From Aquila chrysaetos chrysaetos (Eukaryota; Chordata; Aves; Accipitriformes; Accipitridae), in NCBI RefSeq assembly GCF_900496995.4, contig NC_044006.1, positions 19,738,214-19,802,213 of the forward strand: 64,000 bases of DNA. Direction: 5' to 3'. Shown here piece by piece: positions 14,201-26,440 of the stretch. How positions within the stretch are numbered: position 1 is the first letter of the stretch; every line of letters starts with the position of its first letter. The notes beneath the pieces were generated by a model. The model was not told where the DNA came from, made no database searches, and was given only the letters and a program-made list of their open reading frames with translations. A program made the position numbers and the translations under genes.

Positions 14201-17200
14201 TGCTGACACCTGCTTCTGTCATTATACCAGCGGATTATTTTTTTTTAATTAAAGAGACAGCAGGTAAACAGCAGGTGAAATCCAGGGGCTGACATTAGAC
14301 ACCGGCTTATCCTGCCCACTGCTGTATCATAACAACTAGGGATCACGGCACACTTCCAGCTCACACTTGGCAGAGAGGAGCACTGCAGTTCTTATATCCC
14401 AAACTCCAAAGTTTCTCCACAAGAAGGTAAGAGCTAAAATGTTTGTTTTCTGTGGAGTGTTGCTCAATTCAAAAATTTGTGTATATTTGTCAACTGCTTT
14501 GAGATCTTCAGAGATAAAATTCAGTAGAAATGCCCAGCCTCGGTCTTATCTGTTGTATTTATTTGTCAAGCTGTATGTGAGGCGTGGGGAATAGCTGCAG
14601 AGATTGAAGCAAGAGCACCCATTAAGTTGATGAGCTGCACAGCATCAATCCTCTTCCAGCAGGCAGCTCTATATGGTATGAAAGCCGTACCTGGCCAGAG
14701 GCATTCACGTTGGTACAAAGTAAAACTTTAAATAAAACTAGTATGAGGAGCGAGTGAATTGTTTATCATCTCTCTCAAGGGTACTCTTAAATATCACTCT
14801 CTGCTCACACTTCCCCTTCTTTTTATTGAAAGCCACTCTTTTGGAGCAGAGTGCTACATCTCAGTCCAAATAGTGGTATGTTGATAACAGACTTCCATAT
14901 ACTAGCAGGAAAAGAAAAATGGATTTAAAGCAGTGGATGTTTGGATAAGGCTAATTAATAAATCCTAGAAGGGCAATAACTCACTTGAAGCAAGGCATAT
15001 CTACAGCTGGCACCTTGACTGTAAGGGAAAATGTACCTATAAAAGCATTAACGTCATCCTAACAGCAGGAGTGGGAGATCATAAGCACTGCAGGATGCCA
15101 GGTCCAGAGGGAGTGAAATATGGCAGCGCTTGGCTGGATCCTGCAGCTCAGCACTCCGGGGGCTGCATGTAGGTTTGCTGCTACCCTTCAATGCCCTTTT
15201 GTAATTTTCTTTTGGCTTAGGCAGGATCCCTTTGAGATAAATACTTGCTGCCTTCAACTTTATGCTACCTTCCAGCTGCTGGTGGGATACGGGATGTGGG
15301 CAAGAGCCTGAATGAAAAGCTGTGATCTGGCGAGTTTGGCTCCCATGGTGGCCAGTTGCTGGGGGTATAAGAAGCCTCAGGCCAGCCTCAGGGTAAGACA
15401 TAAAAATAACGCAAAGCCCTTTTCTTCTTCACTCCAGGCTCTTCATATTGCAGTTTCCCCAGATGGCAGGGTTGGGAGTGGGGTCCATTTCATCACTGTT
15501 TTCACTCTCATTTCATTTGCCAAGTTTTCTCTAATTGCTTCCTTGCAAAAAGCCTGCAGCAAAAAAAAATCCAGACACATTTTTCTCCACGTCCCCAGCC
15601 TGCGAGCTCATATTTTCATGCAGCTATCTCTTGGTAATGTGTGGTAGCCAGGCAGGAATTTCTGCTATGAAGGAGTCCATCTTTGAACAGGAGGTTCTTT
15701 TGACTTGGCAAGGCTAAGTAAGCCACCATATTGCTCCAGCTGACCAGCACAGGTTGTGTAAAAGCTAGCACCTAAAGCAGGCGTTTTGCCTTTGGACTTC
15801 CCCCTGCAGGTCTCCCCTGGCTGAACTGACAGCGCAGTCAACAGGGAAGCTGCCAAAATGTTGGAACCCATCAGTGCTTGCAATGCACGCCCGTTGAAGT
15901 GCTTCTCCAGGAACTGCTCTTTCCCAGCGTGCAAGACAGCATTGCCTCAGGTTGCTTGGTGATGGGAGTGTGGGAGTGAATATATGGGGGTGTTAGCTCA
16001 CATTGTAAAAATCAGTCCATAAATTCACCCTGTGCTTTTGAGCAGGGGAAGCTGCCAAGCAGCACTGCCGGTGGCTGGGTGGCATAGCGGGCTTCTCTTA
16101 CACGGCTCCATCATGCCAGGGTGGAAGAGAGCACGCAGCCGGGAGCATGGAGGAAGGCAGCGGTGCCCTAGACGACAGCTTTCTCCAAACTGCTCCACAA
16201 AAAACATCACAGAGGAAACATCACTCTTCCTTCTCCCAGCTGCCACCCAGACCTTCACCCCTGGGCAGGGCAGGGATGTTGGGAGCAGAGCTGGCTGCTT
16301 GGAGGGCACGTTTCCCTCATAGCAGCAGGTAGCAAGAAACTTCTGGACCCGTTGTTAAGTATATGCGATGGAGAGCAGCCACTGCTGCTGCTCCCAGGCA
16401 GAGCCCTCTGGCAGGAAGGGGAAAATCAGCTCTGCTGTCGCTGTCCCTTTCCATCTCACCCACTGCCTGCAATTTGTCCCCTCGTAATTTACGCCAGCCT
16501 AATTCTTGCTCTGAAGAGTCAAGATTGAAAAGCATGGAAAACAGGAGTGGTCTTTATTTTTGGGACCTGCCCACCACCCCATGTTGACTTAGCAGCGGGG
16601 GGTGACTGCGTCCTGGCTGGCGGGATAGCCCCGGCCAGGCTGTGCCCGTTGCTGCTACCGGCTGCATGTGGGGTTTCAGCTCACATGCAGTTTTTCTCAG
16701 GGCAGCATAGGGAAGGCTGGCTGCTGCTTTCCTTTGCATATGTGTTTGAAATCTGAAGCTAGTGTATAGAAAAACACAACTGGCTTTGTTCATAGCTGAT
16801 TGCAATGCATGCTTTCTCCACGTGTTTTATGGAGTCCGAAAAAACTGCTTCGAAGTGAATATGGTGGGAACAAGGCAATATCACACTAGCTTATCAAACC
16901 CAAGCAAGGCCTTACAGCAAAGCAGCTGCTTCTCCTTCCCTTTCATTTATTTCTGACTGTAAACCTTCCCCTGCCACCTGTCCTTGGAGGCCGAGCAAGC
17001 AGGAGAAAACTTCTTCCTAATATGTAGCTGCAGAGCATAAAGCAATTTAAATGTATAGCTTCAAAAAGAAAGCTTTGTTCCAGGCGACGATGGGGAAACC
17101 CATGGCCTTGGAGGCTGCAGGGCAGGGGCAGGGCTGGAGGGGGCCTCTCAGGTTTGCACAGGGCTGCATCGCTGCCCTGATCCTGCAAAACTCCCATGGG

Positions 17201-17501
17201 TGTTTGAGCAGGCAGGTAGCCAGCCTATGTAACAAGGATCTGGTTTTGTGGCTTAAGACCTGTTTGGCCAGGGTACTGGTCAATGAGTGAAAGAAAGCAG
17301 CAGAAGACCTTGCAGGAGTTAGAGCAGAGTGCAATCAGCTGAAATGGAGATGTCTGCTCTGGGGCTAAAGCCATCGTCTCTTTTTTAAAAGAGAAATCCC
17401 CCAAACCTGCATCCCTGCGGCATGCCGAGTGGGTGCCTCGGGCAGCAACGGGCGCCAGCATCCCGCCTGCTCCTGCCCGTCTCCTGGGACTGGGTTTTTA
17501 C
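11276..17501 (-). other. AOAH: AOAH last intron
   Basis: A 6.2-kb intron. The left half is AT-rich. Roughly 15.0-17.5 kb is clearly richer in G and C and carries many overlapping short open frames on both strands, the usual effect of fewer stop codons at higher GC. None of them resembles a known protein and none has consistent splice sites. E-box-like CAGCAGGTAAACAGCAGGTG lies near 14260. I recognise no transposon. Confidence 0.75.
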
Positions 17502-17578
17502 CTGGCTGGGGTGGAAGCCATCGACTGGTTCGATCAGCTGCCAGGGCTCACCTCCCATCTTGTGCCACTCCTCGGCCG
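17502..17578 (-). CDS. AOAH: AOAH exon carrying the DGFH catalytic motif
   Basis: This 77-nt exon, from phase 1 to phase 0, has acceptor TTGTTCGCAG and donor GTAAAA. The translation is AEEWHKMGGEPWQLIEPVDG then FHPSQ. It matches the human segment EWQKRGGQPWQLIEPVDGFHPN nearly residue for residue. In GDSL/SGNH hydrolases the last conserved block is D-x-x-H, which supplies the catalytic Asp and His. Here these are the Asp codon at 17520-17522 and the His codon at 17511-17513. Both are intact. Confidence 0.96.
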
Positions 17579-17689
17579 CTGCGAACAAGGTAAGCAGAGG
17601 GGTTATCGCTGGTAAGCATGTAGGCGCCCGCCCCGAGATGTACCCCCCTCTTCCTCAAAGCGCCGATGGTATTTTTAAGCACACGACAG

Positions 17690-17960
17690 CTCTGCGTGAT
17701 GATTATGATAATTCATATAAAGTTGTCAGAGCCAATATTGTGTACAATCCCCTCTCCTCTGGGCAGTATTTAAGCTTTTATTGTTAATTTTTTTTCTCTG
17801 TGATATTTATGCAAGGAAGCGCTTTGAACATAAATGATCGTAAAACAATTCACTTTCCCTCCCAACTAAGATGCATGCTGTAGCAAGTAAAGCTGTAAAT
17901 TATTTAACACTGATTTAATACTTTTGCATTTCCCATTTTAGTTGCATCTTCAGCAGTGCA
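17690..17960. promoter_or_regulatory. Candidate AT-rich non-coding element
   Basis: A stretch with homeodomain-like TAAT cores, a CAATATTG palindrome at 17733-17740 and an overlapping ATTGT-GT-ACAAT inverted repeat at 17737-17748. The last looks like a paired SOX site. It stands out from its GC-rich left neighbour. Conservation in other birds would be the test; function is inference only. Confidence 0.25.
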
Positions 17961-20109
17961 AAAAAATAAAGAGATAAAGAAAACTGTGCTTTTTAGAGAA
18001 AGAGATGGTAATGCCATATTCGCATGGGCTGATGTCTGCAGGAATAGACTGTCGTTTTCAGTTACTTCTCCTCTGAGCAGTCTTTTTCAACTCCAACAAA
18101 ATAATCTTTTGAATTACATAAGCATGACATTCAATGCAAATGATGCTGTGCTGTAAGCCCCAGAGCCATTAGTGAAGTAAAAAGCTTTCTCTCTTCAAAA
18201 GGGCTGTGGAGTGATCAAACATGGGGCTAGTGGATATGGCATTAACAGACTGTAAATTCAATAATTTCTTTTATAATGACAGATTAAGAATTCTTAATAA
18301 CATTATGCAGGCATCCTGTCAGGAGGAAAATGTTCCTCATTCAAGCACCACAGTTTTGACCTAGACTCACCGCTGTTTGTTGGACCCTGTCAAAAAGTGA
18401 TGTCTGGGTCCCCATACTAACTTTGAATTCACAGAAGGGCAATATTCCCACTTTGACTATAGGAGCCTACTTGAGAAGCTTTAGTCAACACCCCAAGTAA
18501 CCTGTTTCAAGACACAGGGCTTGGAGCTTTGTTTCAAACTTGCAGTATGTTGGGCGCAACACATGCTCACCTTAGATTACACCACGGAGTGCACATATAG
18601 ATGCACAGAGTGAGCTTGCCTAGCTCCTTATATATGATGTTATACATTGAATACGAAGCTGTGTATTGTGTTTTACTTTGTAGAGGGACTACTGTTCCAG
18701 TGCCAGAAATAACAGAGGGGTAAGCAAGATGAGTAAGGTTTATATCAAGATAGGTGAATTTAGACCATTATACGTGACCTCCTCAAATCCTAGAGCAGTT
18801 GAACAAATACCCACCGAGTTTGTCTTAAAAGTGGCTATTGCCTTGGCTAGACTAGTCTAGAGCTTGCTCCCATCCACACCAAGAAAAAGCCAGAACAAGC
18901 AACCCCTATTCCCTATTTATTGCACTGCTTCTCAAAGGAACCACTAAGTTCTTCAGCCAAAGGCAACATCTGAGCTTGAATGTCCATCTAAATCTAGACT
19001 AAATGCTAGTATACTCAAATTTTACTCCAAGAAAGCTGGGAACTGCTACGTATGTATATGCCCAGGCCAGCCTGAAATCAATGCACTCATCACAGTATGC
19101 AACCACTGCTAAATATTTGATGTCTGGAGACTTTAGGGGAGGATTTGCAGTTGCTTCAGAAAAAGACCAGAAAAAATAGGTCAGCAGCCTTAGCTAGCTT
19201 TTGAGCACACTCACGAACTGACAGGTTTCCTGATGGCAAGCTCGAATTGTTGGCTCCAGGGCCGCAGGAAACTTTGCAAAGTGTCTTTCAGAGCTGATGT
19301 TTGCATGTGCATGTGTGATTTTGTTTACCTCATTTATTTAACGCAATGTAATCAAGAACAGCAAATTATATTAAGAAGTTTCTTTTCGTGAAAGCAAATA
19401 AATTACCTAAAGTTAGTCATTTAACTTATTAAAGTAAGTTGCCTACCCAGCAGGTAGTTTGTTCCAAATCCTAATGACTTGTTAAATATTAAGTAGCTGA
19501 GGCAAAAGCCGCAAATAGACTTGGACATCCTGAAACTCTGTGCTACAGTATTGAACTTGACAGTGGAGCCCACCAATGTGAGATAGTTTTGGGCAGAAAG
19601 AGTCCCTCTCCCATCCTCCCTTCTTTATCTCCTCTGTATGGTCTGCATGAGACCCAGAACAAGCTTTTTGTATTGGGTTATGTAGGATAAAATAAGTTTA
19701 TGAGTTTTGATAGGATTTGGCTGCAAAATGAGATTTTTTGCAATAATCTTAGGTGTTTTGGCAGCTTCATACTTCCAAGGACAGCCAGGCACTGATGGGG
19801 AGAAGTGTTAGAGATGTACACCTTGAACTATTGCCAGGATGTTTCTGTCCCTTCACGGCTCCAGTTTTAGCTGTCTGCATGCTGGGATTTAAAATATAGT
19901 CCCCAGGCAAAATTTTTGCAAGAAGGACCAACATGGAACTACCTCTTTATAGGAATATAAAAACAAGGAAATGCAGGTCAGGGGTTTTTCCCAATTATTA
20001 TATACTGGTTTTGGTACGTAAAAATTCATGCTATTAGGGAGGGCCCCCAGGTGGCCAGGGCTGGATCTCCTGCCCCATGAACGGAGGCTGAGGGACGGGG
20101 ATGGTCCAC

Positions 20110-20222
20110 CCTGGGGAAGAGCCTTCGGGAGGTGATGAGGACAGGGCCAGCCTCTTCACAGCAGCGCAACAGTGGTTACAACATGGGAGGTTCAGGCTGG
20201 ATACAGAGAAAAAGCTGTTTTC
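20110..20222 (+). mobile_element. CR1 LINE fragment
   Basis: The order of words here follows the 3' region of avian CR1: a block with CCAGCCTCTTCACAGCAG, then AACATGGGAGGTTCAGGCTG and GATACAGAGAAAAAGCTG. The usual CR1 text is a 'CTCTTCTCACAG ... GGAGGTTCAGGCTGGA' series. It is diverged and truncated at both ends. Recognition is from memory of the family. Confidence 0.55.
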
Positions 20223-21041
20223 CTACTTTCCCATCACTATCTAACTACTTGAATATGTTTCCCACCTCAATCGCTCACCCCATGCTGATTCTTTTTTTAA
20301 AAAGAAAGAGCGAGTGTGTTTCTCCTTGTGATGGAGCTGGGCTGATGCTGGGTGATGCCTCAAGCTGGACCCACATACATCTCACAAGGGTGGCTGTGTT
20401 ATTCAGGCAGCAAAACTGGCAGAGAAAAGTTCTCCTTCCTGAGGCACTGCTCATCCCAGAGGAGGCAATATGAATCCCGGTCAGTGATGTAGTACACTAC
20501 AGCTCATGAAGACCACCTTCACCATTGCAGATATACCATCTCCAGCCTAGATGACCTGCTATAAAAGCAGTGCTCAAAAATAAACCCAAATCTTATGGAC
20601 TGAGATGATAGCTTTGAGATTTGGTTTTTTTCCTCATCAGCCTGAGAAGTTGCCGTGGACAAGCAGGAGGCATTTTTAGCAGAGGCTCATCCGCTGTCCC
20701 TGTCCCCTCACCACCAACACCCCTGGTCACCCAAGTGCAAATGGCCAGTGTGCTGCACACCAGGGTTGTGGGTGCCAGCAGCTGGGAGCAACGGGGAGGT
20801 TGTGGTCCCCAAGTTGGTGGTGGGGTCTTGTCTTGTCAGAGTTCTGAGGTTACCCCAACCAGGGAAGATGGGAGATGGTATTAAGGGTCCCCCCTTGGCC
20901 CCAGCCCTGCCAGTAGGGTCACCTAGGCTGGCTGGCTATGCTGCCCTTCTCCCAGTACAGAGCTAAAATAGGAGACGCACTTTAACAGCCCAGCACTTGA
21001 CTAAATACTTTGTGAAAAAGACGGGAAAAAAAGCAACTTAC

Positions 21042-21138
21042 TTTGTCTCAGTGGGAAATCCATGTAGAAAATATCAAAGTTGGCAAATTTCTCAGATCTT
21101 GCTATTTCTTTCAGGACATTGGAAAGTTGTAAAGCTCT
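21042..21138 (-). CDS. AOAH: AOAH exon, hydrolase domain
   Basis: This 97-nt exon, from phase 0 to phase 1, has acceptor TTTTTGCAG and donor GTAAGT. The translation starts RALQLSNVLKEIARSEKFAN and continues FDIFYMDFPLRQ. Human AOAH has RAEQLSNTLKKIAASEKFTN then FNLFYMDF, so identity is high. The split codon joins with the next exon to give Thr and then AEEW, which keeps the human spacing between YMDF and EW. Confidence 0.95.
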
Positions 21139-22720
21139 CTGCAAAAAGCAAGCAATTTAATGACGATTCCTTGCTACTCGCGGTGCTTTACATGGATTCA
21201 GCTTTTGTCACCAGTGCACAGTCAGGGCTTTGAAAGCTAATGTGGCCCTTTTAGGTGGGGGAAAGGAGGTGAAATGGGGTGGTTCATCATAACATAGACT
21301 TGCATGAGCACCACCAGCCTTTGGGCTCACCATGCAATACATCATTGCAGGTTGCACTGAGGCCTCAGCTGATGTAATAAGTTTAATACAGCATATGGTT
21401 ATTTTACTGGCAACCCCTTTTAGTAGTGTCTCTACGCCTATATAAATATTCTGAATTTCTTGGTTTGAGAGGCCTCTTGACGAGTGGCAGCCCAGTCATT
21501 TCCATTCCTCTTAAAGAAAACTGAAACTTTTCGTACAGGAAAAATGGTCTCAGTTCCCATTACTCTTCCCACTACTGCTTATCTAGCCAGACCAAATTCT
21601 GCTCTTACTTTCAGCAGAGTAATTCACCTCCATTGAGCATCTACCTAACTGATATATCCAATGTGATTTCTACAGCTGTAACAGAGATCAGGATCTCCTA
21701 AATATTTAAATTGTGCAGTTTGGATAATAACATAGACAATTAGTTTCAGACAGGGGCTCAGAAAGAAGATTAATTCATACCCTGCAGACATACGAATTGT
21801 TCATGGACAGAAGTTATGTGTACTGTATGTTCTGTATTGTTGGTATGAATATATAAGCTGCAATCCTGCAAAGATTTAGGAATGTGCTTAATTGCCTTTT
21901 CTGAAGTCAAGAGGGACAGGACATAAAACGAATCACATATGTAAGGCTTGGTGAAATTAAGGCCGTATTTTTTGTTTAGTGAATGCAAACATCAATACAA
22001 CTATACACAGAGATGACACCTTTGATGATATTTGGTTACTGGCTCTTTTACATGGCTGCAGGGGGGTGCTGGGAATAAAAAATCAGCTTGTACCGTAAGG
22101 GAACAAATGGCTGATATTATATGACATTCACTTCTGCAGCCAGATTTTTAGGGTGAGTTTTAAGACATCTCTCTTCTGTCTGTTCCCATTCCTGCACTGA
22201 GCCTGGATGCTTCTTGGTCACACCATCTGGTGATTAAGTCCACAGAAATGTGTCTGACGAAGATTAACACAAATCCCAAATGAAGACAGGGTAAGGCTCT
22301 TGCTCTCGGGGCCTGCTCCCGCTGCCAGCGAAATCTATGCAGTTGGTTTTTCATACTCAGAACTACTTGATTCACAAGCCTTTTCTTTCTTATCAGGTAC
22401 GTTTCTCCTTAAAGAACATGAACTTGAACAGTTTTGTCTCAGGGAGATTGCATGCCTTCAGAATAAATTTGGTCAGCTGAGAGGTTGGAAAGGGAACACA
22501 TTTACAAATGCCTTAACTTAACCATGCTGCCTCCCAGAACCTGAGAGGTGTTCGAAAGGATGGATGCGGATGCTGCCCCATCTTCTCCCCACCTTTTTGG
22601 AAGAAAAAACTGTGCTGATGTCTTGCCTTTGAGATATTAGGCTTATATCCTGACACAGGGACAAACTGGAAGAGCGTCTGTGCAAGAGCATGGTCCCATC
22701 ACAGCCTCGTCGAGACTTAC
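21139..22720 (-). other. AOAH: AOAH intron
   Basis: A 1.6-kb intron with GTAAGT donor and TTTTTGCAG acceptor. I see no transposon, RNA gene or additional exon in it. Confidence 0.85.
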
Positions 22721-22780
22721 CTCTGAGGTCAAATTCCTGAGGGTTTCGTTGGGGGTCAGCCAGCCGCTGCAGGGGCTCAC
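22721..22780 (-). CDS. AOAH: AOAH exon, hydrolase domain
   Basis: This 60-nt exon is in phase 0 at both ends and encodes VSPCSGWLTPNETLRNLTSE. Human AOAH has VSPCHGWMSSNKTLRTLTSE, an ungapped match. The sequence NET is a potential N-glycosylation site. The acceptor is CTGCCCAG and the donor GTAAGT. Only 80 nt separate it from the upstream exon. Confidence 0.95.
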
Positions 22781-22860
22781 CTGGGCAGGCATGGGGAGGG
22801 GAGCTTCAGCAGCAGGCTGAGAGGAAAGGGGGGCTCATAAGCTACAGCCAGAGACCTTAC

Positions 22861-22919
22861 CTGGAGGCAGTCGAGGAAAGAATAAATTTGACTGTATGTG
22901 ATGTCCCTGTTCAGCTGCC
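22861..22919 (-). CDS. AOAH: AOAH exon, hydrolase domain
   Basis: This 59-nt exon, from phase 1 to phase 0, has acceptor CTTTGCAG and donor GTAAGG. After completing a Gly codon it encodes QLNRDITYSQIYSFLDCLQ. Human AOAH has QLNKDMTYAQLYSFLNCLQ at this place. It is separated from the next exon by an 80-nt intron (22781-22860), the shortest in the gene here. Confidence 0.95.
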
Positions 22920-25762
22920 CTGCAAAGCACAGAGAGGGAAACTTCATGTGCCTGATGGCCAAATGTAACTTCATTTGCAGGTCTGTGTGTTCCCACGCAT
23001 TAGATCCCTCAGTGAGGAGAGGTACGCTGGGAGCACCACGCCCCCCCTCCCCAGGTTACCCTCCCACCACCAGAACCAGGGTGCGACAGAGGTGGCACTG
23101 ATGCATTCTGCCTGTTAAGGCACCCATGTCCCCACAGCGCGCAGAGCTGCGTTCGCTTCTCCCGCATCCCTCTCCATCCTTTCACGCATGATTCGTCTCG
23201 CACGCAGGGTTAGTCATCACAGCCTGCGCCAATCTCCAAAGTGCGTGACTGATATTTTATCCATTAACGTGTCTCTCACCCTCCAAACAAATGCAGGGGT
23301 TGCAAAGCTGAAGGGAAGATTGAAGGTGCCTGTGTATACTCTTGAGTTTTACATTTACCTCAGAGAGGTTAGCCTTAAAAGGGAGGAACAATTTTGCTGT
23401 CATGGAGGAAAGTGGATATGCTTGTGTGGGTGAGCAAATTCAAGCACCAAGTCAAACACGCTGCTGACAGTCCCTAAAATTCACTGCGCTATGCAATAGC
23501 CTGGCTTGCCAAGAAAATGACCCATTTTTCTCGACCTTTTTGCTCCTTTGGTAGCTACAACCAAGATGGAAATTAAATGGCCACTCAGTTCTCTGAGTTT
23601 GTAGCACACTGATCATCCTGTCAGGCTTTGGTTTTTTTGCAGTGCTGAAATATGCAATTTTTGTTGTTGTTTTGGGAACTGCAAAGTATGATCTTTCCCA
23701 AGTGAAACGGGTTCCTCAGGTTGCTTTGCAGCAGCTCCCCCATATAGATGTGATTCCAGCCTATCTCATGGCTACCCATCACCCAGCAGCAGTACCAGCT
23801 GCCTGGGGAGCAAAAGATGGGGACGTCAAAGATCTAGTGTCACTCCCGGATATTGGGGATGTCCCAGACCCATGTAGCCTGAAAGATCAGGTCCTGCAAT
23901 GGGCTGTCAGGGGGACCAGGGATTCGGCAGAAAGCCATACCAACATCTGGTTGCACCTGACTGCCAGCCAAGTGGGGAAACCTGCTCGCAACCCATTGGA
24001 GAATCTTCCAGAAGTGATCTCTTGCTGCAAAATGTGTTGCTTAGGATTAATTGGGTCCCTCCAAGGCAAATCAGCCCCTCTGAAAAATTTCCAACTGGTC
24101 CTATAGCTAATCACTCCTGATTTGGCTTGTGCCAAAAAATGCTACATGTTGTCTCTGATAATTAGATATCCAGTAGAGGAACCGTCCCTGTGATAAACAT
24201 GCACTCAAGGAACAAAATGTGTTTATATGACTAAAAAATAATTATCACAGGCTCCCCCTGCCCTGAAAAGGACAAGAATTTTCTTGTATTTTTCTTTTTT
24301 CTGTTTTCATTGGTAGTAGTATGGTGCTTATTAGAGAAAAATGTAACAAGGTCTAAGGAATAGAAATGGAGACAGACTTCCTGAGAAAAGGCAAGTACTT
24401 CTGAGGGGTAAAATAACCCATAGTACATAACGCAGAAGCTGTGTGGCCACTGGCCATGACTGGGGAACCTTGGGGAAACCATGGCACAGAGTCTGCTGAA
24501 AGCTCTAGTACCCAGTGGTTGCCAAAATCATCTGAAGATGTAATCTGCCTTTTAAATGATGTGATTTAGCTTCTCTCTCTCTTTGCTGATGAGAACGACG
24601 ATGACAAGAACTTTCCATTGCTCAGATGCAAAAGAGATTCCTTTTTACCCAAATTCAAATAAGAGCATACTTTTGGTCTAAAATTTGGCAGCAGAATGTC
24701 CACAATGGTTCCTTGTACACAGTCTTGACTGGAGTACAAGGGACTTACTTACTTTAGCTGTTTGCATAAAAACTTCCTTTGCTACCTGCATAAAGTATTT
24801 CACATTCTTTATCCACTGTGGGGTGGCACAAACTTGTAGAGAAGGGGTTCTGCAACCAACTTCCAAGCTTCCCCACCCCACAACCTCCCACATCCCCAGG
24901 GAAATGTTTCCACACTGATCCCAGAGCACAGCTGTCAGACTAATCAAGGATGGACATCACATGTCATTGCATATGAATGCAGCCCCCTGTGATGATGTTC
25001 CTCCTTGCTCTTGGCACAGGATGAAGCCAAGGAGCAAGTGGTCTGTTAATGGTCAGACATACAGTTTCATGCATGCTCTGAGATGACAGGCTCCCAAAGG
25101 CAGCCTCCAAATCTCTGAAAACACTGCCCCAAAGCACCTTACAGCAACTGCAGTCTGAGGAAAAGCCCCCAAAGATGCCTGCAGATGGTGTGAGGTTTCA
25201 AGTGTCACACCTGTAGGTAGCGTAGGAGGTGGCAGGCACCCAGTGCTGGCGGAAAATTTATATCTCTAATATCTAACCAGTGTTTCACAACCCCCTGACT
25301 TAATCTTCTGTTCTGGTCCACATCCAGTTTTACCAAGACATCCACCAGTCAGTGAGTGGAGGTGTTCACCAGACATCCAGCTCCACCTGTAACAACCACC
25401 AGGATGAAGTACAGGCAGGCTGGCCACAATTTTGGGCCAATGCTGAGGCAAACCAGCTTGTTTCCACATCCACAGCATGTGTTGAGCCTGGTTTGGAGCT
25501 GAGCGGGTCCAGCTGGTGCGGAGCTGGAGGGCGAACCAGGCAGGATGGGGGTCTGCCCTCTCACTGCCCTGTCCTGCACTGGGGATGGTAAGCTGGCTCT
25601 CCTATTTCTACTGCACAGCCAGTATCTGTCTCATATTTCTCACTTCTCCATTCTGTCAGGTTTGCTTGAAATTGTCAATAGATTCATAAATTATTTAGGG
25701 AGACAAGGCAACACGAGCAGCAGATGATAATCAGGAGGAACCCCGCAACATCTCACATTTAC
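22920..25762 (-). other. AOAH: AOAH intron
   Basis: A 2.8-kb intron. A 154-codon open frame on the + strand at 23642-24106 has no recognised similarity and runs antisense to AOAH. I treat it as chance. No repeat family is recognised. Confidence 0.8.
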
Positions 25763-25935
25763 CTAGAGGATGGTATCTGTCATGCAGGTTATCCCAGAGA
25801 AAGCGGCCATCTACCAGGCCTGTTAAAATCACGTGGCTGCTGTTTGGAAGATGGGAGTCCAGATATCGCAGAGCTTGCATCACGTTGGAGACCATTTCTT
25901 TGGGTGTAGTCATGTGAGCCAGCGTGTCACGGTTC
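25763..25935 (-). CDS. AOAH: AOAH exon, hydrolase domain (largest exon here)
   Basis: This 173-nt exon, from phase 2 to phase 1, has acceptor CTTCTGCAG and donor GTAAAT. The translation includes AHMTTPKEMVSNVMQALRYL, DSHLPNSSHVILTGLVDGRF and LWDNLHDRYHPLG. Human AOAH has MTTPEKLYSNVMQTLKHLNS, HLPNGSHVILYGLPDGTFLW and DNLHNRYHPLG. The region is a core part of the hydrolase fold. NSS is a potential glycosylation site; human has NGS at the same position. Confidence 0.97.
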
Positions 25936-26112
25936 CTGCAGAAGAAGAGGATGCCAACAGAGCTTTCTGTCAGGTAATACTGTGCCCCCCAAAAGGCACC
26001 TGGAACAGTGGCATTTTCTCCTTTGCTGAAGCGATATAGAAACCTCCTTTGGTGTAATCCTTTTCCCTACTAAAAACAGACAGATGCATCCCTTTTTAAT
26101 AGATTGGCCTCC

Positions 26113-26440
26113 TGCTGTGGGTTAAGCCTGGTGGGCAGCTAAGCATCACACAGCCACTTTCTCGCTTCCTCCCCACCTCCAGTGAGATGGGGGAAGAGGA
26201 AAGGAAGAGTAAAAGCAAGAAAACTTGGGGGGTCAAGGTAAAAAAAAAAAAGTTATTGTTCAATAAGCGAAGGAGAAGAGAGAAAACAAGCAAAAGAAGT
26301 GATGCAAAGGCAATCACTCATCACCTCCCATGGGTAGACTGATGCCCAACCAGGCAGCCAGTTCCTGAGCAAAAGATGGCTAACGCCCTCCTAAAATCCC
26401 CTCCTCTCCCTTTTTATTGCTAAGCATGATGCAGGGTGCT
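26113..26440 (+). mobile_element. Endogenous retrovirus LTR fragment
   Basis: It begins TGCTGTGGGTTAAGCC and continues with CAGCTAAGCATCACACAGCC, a C-rich stretch, then GTGAGATGGGGGAAGAG and later CACCTCCCATGGGTAGACTG. These words follow the order of the avian LTR type also seen at 1-71, in reverse orientation there. A TTTTTATTGCTAAGCATGA stretch near 26410 may be its TATA or poly(A) region. No retroviral coding sequence is attached, so it looks like an old, diverged solo LTR. The right-hand limit is uncertain. Confidence 0.55.

Larger units (their letters stand above)
17579..21041 (-). other. AOAH: AOAH intron
   Basis: A 3.5-kb intron with GTAAGT donor and CGCAG acceptor. It contains an AT-rich, palindrome-bearing stretch about 110-390 nt before the downstream exon, an ATGCAAAT octamer at 18134-18141 and a CR1-like fragment near 20110-20222. 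A GC-rich patch at about 20640-20960 shows overlapping chance open frames. Confidence 0.8.

Noticed and set aside
23642..24106. 154-codon open frame on the + strand
   Set aside because: It lies in an AOAH intron, antisense to the gene. It has no recognised domain, no splice sites around it and no promoter or poly(A) context.
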